This document shows, piece by piece, positions 39,430-49,895 of a stretch of 64,000 bases of DNA (the stretch's first letter is position 1; each line of letters starts with the position of its first letter). Position numbers and translations under genes: made by a program. This DNA is from Ariolimax columbianus. Taxonomy: Eukaryota > Mollusca > Gastropoda > Stylommatophora > Arionidae. The stretch lies in assembly GCA_036924085.1 (NCBI GenBank), contig JAVGWX010000005.1:78776047-78840046 (forward strand). The letters run 5' to 3'. The notes under the pieces were generated by a model. The model was not told where the DNA came from. It was given only the letters and a program-made list of their open reading frames with translations, and did no database searches.

Positions 39430-40280
39430 ATTGGACAGCCCTGATACTGCTTTAGACTATTTAATACTAGGCAAAGTTTAACTCAAGCAGGCTGGCCACG
39501 GAGAGGGGGAGAGAGCGAGAGAAAGAGAGAGAGAGAGAGGGACAGAGACTGAGCGTTTAGCTAGAGACTGTTTAGCTCACTGACGTTCTAGAAGAGCGAT
39601 TGTTAGCCTGCTACTAGTTTAGCAGGCTGTTTTACGAATGTTAGAGAGATGGAATGAATTACAAGGTGACTGAACCAGCATACACCTTTGAGTCTTGGCC
39701 AGTCGCTCTATAAGGTGTGTGTTGGGCCCGCTGTGACTAGAAGAGATCTGGATGTGTGTGTAGGACATCGAGAGAACGATGTATGTTCCGGAGTATGTGT
39801 ATTGGCAGATCGATTGAGTGTGTGATCACATTGTGAGTATACGTCAAACAAATTGAATGTGTAATGTAAATACCACTTGCCTGAGGGGATCTGAGTGGGA
39901 GTGAATGCACAGAATACGATCGAGTTTGTGAGAGTGTGCAGATAAGGGAGGAGAGTATAGCGGCTAGAACTGGGTTATGTAGTTACAGAAATAACATCAA
40001 CAACAATTGCTTGCATTTTCTGAATAATCATAATATATATATTCAACTATAACTATGACGGCAAAAACAAAAAACAACAAAACCACCGGCAACGAATGAT
40101 GTGGATCGTTGGGCAGTATGAAATATAACGCACGAAATAACTACCACCCTGTCTGCAATGGTGGACTCCGATGCGCGAATCCATTTCTAATAGTAATATT
40201 GTCATTGCGAACATGTTGAAGGAACGATTTTGACGTCAACGACTGAATGCACGTTATCGATCAAATGAGGCAAAATATAT
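39430..40280. other. Intergenic DNA with a short GA-rich run
   Basis: A (GA)n-like tract lies at about 39503-39540. The 39560-39960 stretch is rich in 'gtgtgtg' and 'gagagt' words but contains no gene or recognised repeat. Confidence 0.5.
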
Positions 40281-40284
40281 ACTC

Positions 40285-41470
40285 ATCGAAAAAAGTAACT
40301 TATTAGGTAATGTTTTTCATAATTTAATTTAATTGTATTATCCAAAAGGAACGAAATTTATTCCATAGTTCGAAACTGAAACAACCGAAAATACATTTAT
40401 TTTCGTGTCACGTGTGATTGTCTCCACAATGTCTGCGAGCATGAGGGTCATTTTTTTAAATGACAACTGTCATTACCGCGTGTGTCCACTACGTGCGTTG
40501 ATCACGGCTTGACATTTGCGTTTCATGAATCGAATGTAGGGCCTTGTTAAATTATGTGGAATAGTCTGCCACTCCTGCAAGACTTCTTCACTAAGGTACC
40601 GTGCAGTATGATGTGGGTGCTGTCGATGCTGAAGTCTGAGTTTCAGCTCGTAATAGACAAGCTCAATTGGTGACAGAGGTCAGATAAAATGGCTGGCTAG
40701 AGCAAGATTTCAATGTATCTGGCTTGGAGTTCATCATGCACGACTCTGGCAACATGAGGACGGGCATTGTCCTGCTGAAGCACAATGCCTGGTGCATGGT
40801 TCAGTACAAATGACGCGATGTGGTTCTTCACGATCTCATCACGGTAACAGCACCGTCTAAGACAACGAGGTATGTCCGACGATTAGTGCAGATGCCTCCC
40901 CAGATCATAATTAATCCACCTCCGATCGCGCTCTTGAATGCAGTTGTTGGCGTAGCGCTCTCCGATACACAATAGTCGACGATACACTCTCTGGCGACCA
41001 TCGGCTCTTGAAAGAGTGATCCTACACTCGTCAGTAAATAGTAATCTGTCCCACAGAGCGTTCTCAAAGCGCAGATGTTGTCTGGCCCAGTCTAGTCGTG
41101 TGGCATGATGCCATGGCTTCGAGTTGAACGAATAGCAGGGCGCCTTGCACGTAAACCTAGATCACGCAAACGGTACCTAGCAATGGCTGAACTTATTCTT
41201 CCCAGTCCTAAGATGGTGCCAGCAGTGACATTTGTTGGCTAAAATATGTTTCGCAAATGTGCGAGATTGATGTAACGATAAGACAAGTCAGAAACAGTCC
41301 AAGTCGTCTGGTAGCGATGTAGCCACAGCAAAACAGTCTAGACACATCAAATTGTCTTGCCGTTGCAAACACAGACATTCCGCCTTCCAACATACGAGGA
41401 GCTCGTAACCTCCTATTTGGCGCTGTGCTTGGCATCCTTCAGTAGTTTGCTTCTGAACTAAATGAATGGC
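40285..41470 (-). pseudogene. Tc1-like DNA transposon relic
   Basis: On the minus strand, a helix-turn-helix phrase RMLEGGMSVFATARQFDVSR lies at about 41395-41340. It is followed, in shifting frames, by FTDECRITLSRADGRQRVY (41045-41000; first catalytic Asp), a WGG motif in GLIMIWGGICTNRRTYLVVL (about 40910), DNARPHVARVVHDELQ (40775-40730; second Asp) and IELVYYELKLRLQH (about 40660; Glu). This is the DDxE order of Tc1/mariner-superfamily transposases. The left end 'tatactcatcgaaaaaagta' at 40276 may be an inverted-repeat terminus; I found no matching right end. Frameshifts are numerous. Confidence 0.82.
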
Positions 41471-41559
41471 AAAATAATCACAGATCGCCAATGAACACTT
41501 CTCGTGTCAATTTTGTGATCGGCGCGTGAATTGTGAGAAACTGTCTGGATAATCGTTAA

Positions 41560-42600
41560 TTTCACTAAATCAGATTTTGTAATGGAATAAAAAAAGCCAA
41601 CAGCAGATTAAATAAACTTAAATAAACTACAGGAGCGACAAACAGTTGCTAAGATCCTTGACAGCCTTCATCGGGTAAATGAACCCACGGAGAAGATAAA
41701 AATGTATCTGAGGTTTCCATTGGTATGTTCGTTCTGTTCCCTCAAGATTTGACGTCACTGCAAATGCAAAGGAGTACAACCTCTCGCAGAAAGCGGCGAA
41801 GAGTGTGGATACACATGGTTGCACATACTCATGCTAAGCTATCTCGCAGGAAGTGGTGAAGAGTGTGGATGCACATGGCTGCACATACTCATGCTAAGCT
41901 CTCTCGCGTGTCCTTCCTGCTCAACGAACGATTGATTTTTAAACGATAGTCTTTGCATTTGACAGTTCATCAATTGCACGTCAAAATTCAATAAATGATT
42001 AATGTCGACCCAAGAATGTCGCTTTCATTCATATTTAAAAGTCCCCACTATTTCTGCCTTTTATTCGAGCCCATCAGTTCGTTTATTGCTATAAATTATA
42101 TCATGACTAGGACAAGTTCACGACAGTATGAACCCGCTATCTATCCATGTCTCAGTCAGCACCTATGCACATTCAGAAGCAAGGATTGATAGCCATATAC
42201 GATCACCGTCCTTGCTAAAGTGGTATGAAATAGCCACATAGCTGAAATCCTTGCAATCCCTATTATCATACTGGAGGTTATGTCAAGTATGCACTACTCC
42301 GCTCGGCCGCGTCCTTGCCTCTCACAATAGCAGAGAACCCCCATCTCGATCTCTATCATCAACTGTTCAACCTCGAGCTCTGCTTTTCCATTTGCACCAT
42401 TCTCTGAATAACTTGTCTAGGGTGGTTATGGTTCGGATGTAGTCCGCAATTTCTTCGCCAGTATGGATCCGTTAATCTCCACTTTATTATAATCTCAACT
42501 GTGGTCATCTGATCAAAGATCATTTTTACCATAATCTATGATCTAACCACAAAGCTGTATGTGCGTGTTTCATACAAGCTAAAGGATCCTGTTTAAACAT
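41560..42600. other. Intergenic DNA with one local duplication
   Basis: 'agaaagcggcgaagagtgtg' at 41790 recurs as 'aggaagtggtgaagagtgtg' at 41849, a 60-bp tandem duplication. No gene was recognised. Confidence 0.5.
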
Positions 42601-42606
42601 TATGAG

Positions 42607-42733
42607 GCATATTGGGGAATATGGTGTTAGGTTCATATTTGCCTTTGACCAACAGCATACCAGGGTTTGGTCCACTGTAGGTGCGGGATTTTTCCTATTG
42701 GAAATGAACCGAACACCATATTCCCAATATGCC
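42607..42733. mobile_element. Short inverted-repeat element (MITE-like), about 127 bp
   Basis: The left end GGCATATTGGGGAATATGGT GTTAGGTTCAT and the reverse complement of the right end match at 29 of about 31 positions by eye (one extra G, one A/C change). The internal 65 bp are unique. It could be a MITE or a hairpin-forming sequence; no clear target duplication was seen. Confidence 0.7.
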
Positions 42734-42759
42734 ATACTTTGATGTGTTAACGAGATCTT

Positions 42760-43300
42760 TTTTTTTTTTTTTTTTTTATCACCAGGGTTACCTTTTCCTT
42801 TCCAGAATTGTTATGGTACCACATTTTTTAGACTAGACCGTACGCGATCCCAAAATACCAAATGTATTGAACCTAGATAGCTCTGCTAAGTAGCCAGTGC
42901 AACTAACCACTTAAATACTGCGGTATACTTAATGCAACTTGGACGTATTTCTATCACAGAATAAAGATGTACCTAATAACAATAAGAGAACACATGAATA
43001 ACAATTTACTATTATGTGGATAACAGTTCTAACTGGAAAAACAAAAATTACAGCAGGCAACGGAAAAGATCTTTTCATGCCGCTTCTTGCAACATACTCT
43101 CATTTTATTTTCTAGCTGCCCGTGATACAATGAAACTCGTACCATTTTTCTTAGTTACACCATTTCTGTTTCTGCAAGTGATTTGCAGTTTACTTAACTT
43201 AATTTGTTGTCAGTGTCCGACATGGACTCTGACTAAGACAGGATAACTCACATGTGTACGAATACACCCACAAATAATAATTGTTCTGTTCTGGTCTTTA
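42760..43300. other. Intergenic DNA, poly(T) run at left
   Basis: A T-run of about 19 bases at 42759-42778. A 76-codon ORF at 43016 contains a signal-peptide-like MKLVPFFLVTPFLFLQVICS, but nothing else supports a gene. Confidence 0.4.
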
Positions 43301-43304
43301 GAAT

Positions 43305-43770
43305 CGGCTTCACTGTACTTTGGACATACACATAGGCGCTCAATCTCTTCCAGACAAATATTGATGCTGCTAATTCATGTAGTTCGTTGATTGTATACAC
43401 TGCTGCTTTGTGCTCTTTTGGGACCCACTCCCCTTGAACCTCGTTTGATTAAAAAGTTATACGATATATGCATTGCTATTAATATATTGCGGTGTCGTCA
43501 TCTAGCAGGTAATTATTGATAGACTTCACAATGTCATTTATATCCATATCAAATATGCCCAAAATGAGTGCTTGTGAAGTCAGATCTTTTGTTGTCGGGA
43601 ACATCAGCATGACTAGGACAGTAGATCCATACCACCCCCTGCAGGTTTGATGCCTTTACAGCTGCTACCCACTTATGCCTTATCATTCCTTCTGTATTTT
43701 CTGAAGTAGGGATTTGAAGTATGACACGGTGACTGTTCCTGGTAAAGAAGTCTTAGACAGCCATCTTAGA
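43305..43770. mobile_element. Family D/G dispersed element
   Basis: Second long copy of the element at 35145-35560, with the same block order ('ttcactgtactttggacata', 'gttgattgtatacactgctg', 'cacaatgtcattt', 'agtgcttgtgaagtcag', 'gactaggacagtagatcca', 'ttctgaagtagggattt'). Confidence 0.6.
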
Positions 43771-43774
43771 GCTG

Positions 43775-44330
43775 CAGTTACTGAATATTATTGTTCTGTA
43801 TGTCCCATGTCCGCTCAGTGACAACCTGACCTCTCACTCTAGCAGATACACCTCTGCTTTCCCGTTTCAGCACTCTTTATACTTACTATCTACGGTATGA
43901 TGACTGTGGAAATATGTAATTATATCATCAATGTTGATCAATTCTTCTCCCTTAACTATCGTCTCATCTGTGGTCACCTATCATCCATGACGTTTCTCTC
44001 TTGATCCATTGATGTCTGATATGATATTGTCTGTGGTAAATCACATATACGATTTGTCTTGTATCAATTTATGTCTGAATGTATAGCATGTACCACATCT
44101 TCAAGATCGAGGTAATTGTAGTGCAACAATCTAGTAAACAATCTCATCCCTACATTATGGATGAGTTCTAATCGTTTACACTGTAATATTGAGAATGTGA
44201 AGATGCCTTGTCTGTAATCAACAATCAACAATAACAACTGATGATATTAGAATGAAACGTAGTCGTTGTTCCACGTTTGCTGCTGCCATCGTCTTAAGAG
44301 TGATTCTATGTTCCAGCCCTCGCTTGCAGC
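43775..44330. other. Intergenic DNA, nothing recognised
   Basis: No supported gene or shared repeat. Confidence 0.5.
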
Positions 44331-44345
44331 TCTGTTTGGTCTGGT

Positions 44346-44692
44346 TGTTGTTGTTGTTTAATGCCCACAATGAGTAAGTTTACTCTTTTGTGCGCCCTGA
44401 AAAGGACATTAAGTGGCGAGTTGTAGCAGCTTTCCTCACACCCAGAGCATGCTGATGAAGGTGGACCGCGCTCCTACAGCCGGCTGTGCCATGCTTGGCA
44501 TCAACTGCGTTGTGCTCACTACTACGAGGATCACATCGATCCACATCTCGTCAGTCAGGCTGCCTTGAAAACAGCCTGTTTCCAGGGAACGCTACACGGA
44601 AGAGATATTGTGGTCTTGGTCAGTGTATTTACCCTGACGCGACGTCCTGGTCAGTATTTTGTGCCTGACCAGACTATCGTCTCAGTTCCTCA
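44346..44692 (-). mobile_element. Family B full-length element, 347 bp, 11-bp target duplication
   Basis: TTTGGTCTGGT flanks it exactly at 44335-44345 and 44693-44703. On the minus strand it starts 'gaggaactgagacgatagtc' and ends 'gggcattaaacaacaacaac'. This copy defines the family ends. Confidence 0.93.
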
Positions 44693-44704
44693 TTTGGTCT
44701 GGTC

Positions 44705-45560
44705 AACATGATATCTAAATCAGTAAATGAGAGGCTACGAAATTTACAAATTATAAGTTAGTCAAGTTACACACATAATAATATAATTACTAACGTAATG
44801 AGTAGACACGCACAGTAAAATAGCCATTACAAATGAATTCCGACAAAATATTAAAAATTAAAACGTCACAGAATTAATACAAAAACGTGCAGCAGGAAAC
44901 TTATTTATTTGTTCGGTGTTTAAAATAAACAGATTATAATCAAAGATGGCTGCCTCCATCGCCAGTTCATATTTTTGAAACATGATGTCCTAGCAGTCAC
45001 CTTGATTCAACTTTCAGGCGAAATTTAAGCAAATAAGCAGGCAGGTATTTATAATTAAAGAAGAAAGTAAAATCTTGCAATATTTAACTGTTAATTCATA
45101 TACTCTAGCGGAAATGGATAAATAATAAATATACACATTATTACTGAATACACGACGTGATCAATATAATTATATATCATTATATGGTCATTTAATTTAT
45201 GGAATTGACCCAGGGACAGACCGAACCATAACTGGCGTAACATACTAACAACGGTAACAAACAAAAGGCTGTACTAGTCTGGCTAAAAGGATAGTGATTG
45301 TAGTTGGAAAGCGTTACATATGGCAAATGTTTTAGTACCATCTAATGCTACTAATTACTGAATAGTTTAAAAAAATGCAAATCAAAGATCAATTTATTAT
45401 CCCTGCTCAGTGCTGTTTAATATTACAATTCAATATTCATTATAAAACTTTATACAAAAAGCAATAACAACTACTTCCTGAAATATTTTGTGTCTGTGGA
45501 CATGAAATTTATAGTTATATTTTTATTTTAAAATATTTACATATATTCAAGTATTTCAAA
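44705..45560. other. AT-rich intergenic DNA
   Basis: No supported gene or shared repeat. Confidence 0.5.
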
Positions 45561-45564
45561 AAGG

Positions 45565-45690
45565 GTGGATCACTATAACTCACTGAGAGGTAAGGAACTC
45601 GCTTCTCAAGAAACGAAACACAAAACAGTTGGTGATCCAATCCCACAAGTTTAAATCATACATTACTCTAGTCTCAAATGAAGTGATATC
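45565..45690 (+). mobile_element. tRNA-like SINE head
   Basis: An A-box-like 'taactcactgagaggtaagg' and a B-box-like 'ttggtgatccaatcccac' about 55 bp apart suggest a tRNA-derived SINE head, with little body remaining. Confidence 0.4.
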
Positions 45691-46065
45691 TTACCATGGC
45701 AACAAACACATCCCTTTACCACAACAAACACAGCCCTTTACCACAACAAATAAGCCCTTTACCACAACAAACACATCCCTTTACCACAACAAATACAGCC
45801 CTTTACCACAACAAATACAGCCCTTTACCACAGCAACAAACACATCTCCTTGCCACAGCAACAAACCTTGCCCTTACCACACAGTAACATAGCCCTTTAC
45901 CACTGCAACAAACAGCCTCTTACCACATCAACAAACAGCTCTTTACCACAGCAGCAAACACAGCCTTCTACCACATCAACAAATACAGCCCTTTACCACA
46001 GCAACAAACACAGCCCTTTACCACAGCAACAAACAGTTTCTTACCACAGCAACAAATCCAGCCCA
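45690..46065. repeat. Minisatellite, about 20-26-bp unit
   Basis: Units of CCCTTTACCACAACAAACAC AG with variable length and a CAGCAACAAACA variant, about 16 copies. Confidence 0.88.
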
Positions 46066-46099
46066 AGTATCATTTTAATTTTGTCTAAACCAGTTGAAT

Positions 46100-47130
46100 A
46101 CGAGGGTGATTTGAAATGTTTTGCCTTTGAGGAGATAATTTCATTATTGTGCAAGATTTAGACATGAGCTATATATTTTCTTATAGCTTGGAATGTCGTT
46201 CAGGTGATGTCATTATTTTTCAACGTACCGGTAGTCACCATCCCGTCCGCACAAACGCCAACATTGGACAAGTTGCTGCATCCCATCTAGGAAAAAATAG
46301 AAGTCTTCTCCCAAAACCAGGTACGCACAGCTGCTTGCACCTCCTCGTCAGAAGCGAAATGGTGTCCCTCCAGCTTCGAGAAGAAGAAGTCCCAAGGTGC
46401 CAGATCACGGCTGTACGATGGGTGTGGTAAAATGTTGTCAAACTTGAAACACTCCAATGCAACCACTGTTGTCGACTCGTGTGTGGGCAATCATTGTTGA
46501 GCTGAAGAATTGCGTGTTTGACCACACTAACACGCAGCAATATGGCTTGAAGATTTTGATAAGTTTTCACACATCTGTCGAAGTTGACTGTATTGCCGTG
46601 CTCTAAAAATTCAGTGTGGACTACGCCTTTGCAGTCCCGCCGTGTTGACAACCTTGAATTTTTGGGGGTAGGCGAGTTCTTATGCCTGTACTCCATAAAC
46701 TGGTGCTTGTTTTCTGAGTCCTAATGATGTGCTCAAGACTCGTCACCAATGACAATTCGGTGTATAAAAGCATCACCTTCCTGTTCATATTGTGTCAGAA
46801 GTTCCTGACACCTGCTGTCGGTACTGTTTTATATCCAATGTCAGCATGCGAGGAACCCATCTAACACACTCTTACCCATACCTAAGCAGGTCATGGATAA
46901 TGTGATGGACTCGCTCAATTAAAATGATAAGCATTGCTGCAATATTTTTCTGCTTGACACTGCGATTGACACAAATCAATTTGTCAACATGAGCTTGGTG
47001 CTGTGCCTTGTCATGCAGGTCTGCAATAATTCCTTGATGTATGTTGATGGGCACACAAGCTTCCGCCGGCAGGAATTCAATCACAGCACGTTACTTCAAC
47101 CGTATTTCCATGTAGGCCGCCATTTTACGG
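46100..47130 (-). pseudogene. mariner-family transposase relic
   Basis: Minus-strand pieces in order: FLPAEACVPINIHQGIIADL (about 47074), NIAAMLIILIERVHHIIHDL (about 46940), a GDES(stop)AHH catalytic region (about 46730), EYRHKNSPTPK (46693), GVVHTEFLEHGNTVNFDRC (about 46620), a decayed second motif NNDCPHTS (about 46490) and YSRDLAPWDFFFSKLEGHHF (about 46430; third Asp), then SDEEVQAAVRTWFW. This is the DD34D mariner plan. The N-terminal half has an internal deletion, the Trp codon after GDES is TGA, and there are frameshifts. The likely left terminus is TACGAGGGTGATTTGAAA at 46099; the right end runs into the satellite. Confidence 0.85.
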
Positions 47131-47149
47131 TCTGCTGTGCACATGCATC

Positions 47150-48546
47150 ACATTTCAGGCATATGATACTACATGCCCCTACAGCCACTACAAGCCCTAT
47201 AGTCACATCATGCCACTACATGCCCCTATAGTCACTTCATGCCACTACATGCCCCTATAGCCACTACATGCCCCTATAGTCACATCATGCCACTACAAGC
47301 CCTATAGTCACTTCATGCCACTATAAGCCCTATAGTCACTTCATGCCACTACAAGCCCTATAGTCACTTCATGCCACTACATGCCCCTATAGTCACTTCA
47401 TGCCACTACAGTCACTACATGCCCCTATAGTCACTTCATGCCACTACATGCCCCTATAGTCACTTCATGCCCCTATATTCACTTCATGCCACTACATGCC
47501 CCTATAGTCACTTCATGCCACTACATGCCCCTATAGTCACTTCATGCCACTACATGCCCCTATAGTCCCTTCATGCCGCTACATGCCCCTATAGTCACTA
47601 CATGCCACTTCATGCCCCTATAGTCACTTCATGCCACTACATGCCCCTATAGTCACTTCATGCCACTACATGCCCCTATATTCACTTCATGCCACTACAT
47701 GCCCCTATATTCACTTCATGCCACTACATGCCCCTATAGTCACTACATGCCACTTCATGCCCCTATATTCACTTCATGCCCCTATATTCACTTCATGCCA
47801 CTACATGCCCCTATAGTCACTACATGCCACTACATGCCCCTATAGTCACTACATGCCACTTCATGCCCCTATAGTCACTTCATGCCACTACATGCCCCTA
47901 TAGTCACTTCATGCCGCTACATGCCCCTATATTCACTTCATGCCGCTACATGCCCCTATATTCATTTCATGCCACTACAAGCCCTATAGTCACTTCATGC
48001 CACTACAAGCCCTATAATCACTTCATGCCACTACATGCCCCTATAGTCACTTCATGCTGCTACATGCCCCTATAGTCACTTCATGCCACTACATGCCCCT
48101 ATAGTCACTTCATGCCACTACATGCCCCTATATTCACTTCATGCCACTACATGCCCTATAGTCACTTCATGCCACTATATGCCACTACATGCACTTCATG
48201 CCACTATATGCCCCTATAGTCACTTCATGCCACTACAAGCCCTATAGTCACTTCATGCCACTACAAGCCCTATAATCACTTCATGCCACTACATGCCCCT
48301 ATAGTCACTTCATGCTGCTACATGCCCCTATAGTCACTTCATGCCACTACATGCCCCTATAGTCACTTCATGCCACTACATGCCCCTATAGTCACTTCAT
48401 GCCACTACATGCCCCTATATTCATTTCATGCCACTATATGCCCCTATATTCACTTCATGCCGCTACATGCCCCTATAGTCACTTCATGCCACTACATGCA
48501 CCTATAGTCACTTTATGCCACTACATGCCCCTATAGTCACTTCATT
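47150..48546. repeat. Satellite array, 29-bp unit, about 48 copies
   Basis: The unit CACTACATGCCCCTATAGTC ACTTCATGC repeats head-to-tail with minor variants (CTATATTC, GCCGCTACA, CAAGCCCTA). The 61-codon ORFs are artefacts. It lies about 1.35 kb upstream of the mS38 coding start. Confidence 0.95.
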
Positions 48547-48549
48547 AGA

Positions 48550-49360
48550 GATTATTTTCACATAGTTGTCACGTGGCTCTGAGCACTGTTGTTATAGTTA
48601 TGGGGCTGGATGTAAAACTTGTCAAATCGCCCTTGTATTCATTGATATTGTCTATCAGAAAATGGAGATGGAGATACACAGTAGTGTGATTTAAATGAAA
48701 GTCAATAACAGAAAATATAAACAGCAGTATGAGAGACATGCTCACTTACTTTACTGAGCATGCTATTTCAAGAGGAAGTACCACACTTAAACAAGTGATT
48801 CAATGAACACTTTGCATCCTTAATCTTTTGCGTGTTTTCTGTGCTCAATCTCAGCCTTTTAAAGATATTTTTTTGGTTTAAGAGCTGTTCATTATTTGTG
48901 TCTGCTCTTAAAGCTCAGCTCACATTGACTAACTAAGAGCAAGAGCAAAATAATACATAATATGATCAGAAGAAGATACATATTTCAGATTTTAAGCAAT
49001 GATAGAAAGTTTCATGTTTTTATTTTTGCATATGTCTTTGTTAAACTTTAACCAACACAAGCTCTTGCTTCTGAGTGTTGATGTTTATGTTATTATGTTT
49101 TAACAGTTCATGCCCATGCTTTTTCAGTATAAGCTTTCTTTCATTTTTACTCCATTAAGGAGCCATCATTGCATTTGTTTACCTTTCAGGAAAACTTCTT
49201 CAAGACATAAAAAATATGCTCCTACTGTGGTATTTCTGTAACACTCATTTTGACATGATGAGGTGTCAGCCTCTTGCACAACCTTATTTTGTTGTTAGGC
49301 ATTGTCCAGTGCCAGTCTGTCATTTCCAATAATGAATGAAATAAAATAAAATAAATAGTT
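48550..49360. other. Upstream region of the mS38 gene, nothing definite
   Basis: No repeat or ORF of note. It probably contains the promoter and any 5' untranslated exon of the mS38-like gene, but no promoter element could be singled out. Confidence 0.4.
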
Positions 49361-49364
49361 TAAA

Positions 49365-49560
49365 GATGAGACCTTACAACTGATGAGACTAGCCATATTA
49401 AGCTGTTGTTTTATTTTGAGTGTCTGAGTACTCAATATACCTTACAACTGATGAAACTGATTGCATTAAACTGTTCGTCTTATTTTGAGTGAGTACTCAA
49501 TATATAGATCTTACAAATGATGAGATGGGCAGTATTAAGCTGTTGTCTTATTATGAGATA
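49365..49560. repeat. Tandem repeat, about 65-75-bp unit, three copies
   Basis: 'cttacaactgatgagactag' ... 'ttaagctgttgttttatttt' 'gagt..gagtactcaatat' appears three times at about 49370, 49440 and 49510 with moderate divergence. Confidence 0.8.
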
Positions 49561-49564
49561 TTAT

Positions 49565-49790
49565 GAGTAACATAGTAGTAGATAGAGCACTCAGTTCTCA
49601 AAGCAAAGGCATCAGGTTAGATCTCTGTTATTGACATCCACCAGTTACCCCAGTTGTAAATGAGTACCTGGCTTGCTCTCAGGGAACGGCAGTGAGACCA
49701 CTCTATGTGATAAAAAAGCTGTGGTCTAGTACAGATGAAGTCACTAACACCTCTTCCTCAACAACAGTGTCTGCTATGGGACTGCTTTTA
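49565..49790 (+). mobile_element. Family F tRNA-derived SINE
   Basis: A tRNA-like head 'agtagtagatagagcactca' and 'catcaggttagatctctgtt' (A/B-box-like) is followed by 'gttgtaaatgagtacctggc' and the shared 3' block 'aagtcactaacacctcttcc'. It ends about 100 bp before the mS38 start codon. Confidence 0.6.
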
Positions 49791-49895
49791 CCTTACTCAT
49801 TATGAGTGTTCAAGTAAATACATATTGACACTTCTAAACATTTGTAATGAAACGTACATAACTATTTCATTTGTTTTTTGCAGCAACACATTAAG

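Noticed and set aside
43016..43246. Possible secreted peptide with a signal-like MKLVPFFLVTPFLFLQ
   Set aside because: Hydrophobic runs are common by chance in AT-rich DNA. There is no cysteine pattern, repeat or splice evidence.
47631..47845. ORFs rich in HYMPLYSLHATTCPY
   Set aside because: Three-frame translations of the 29-bp satellite.
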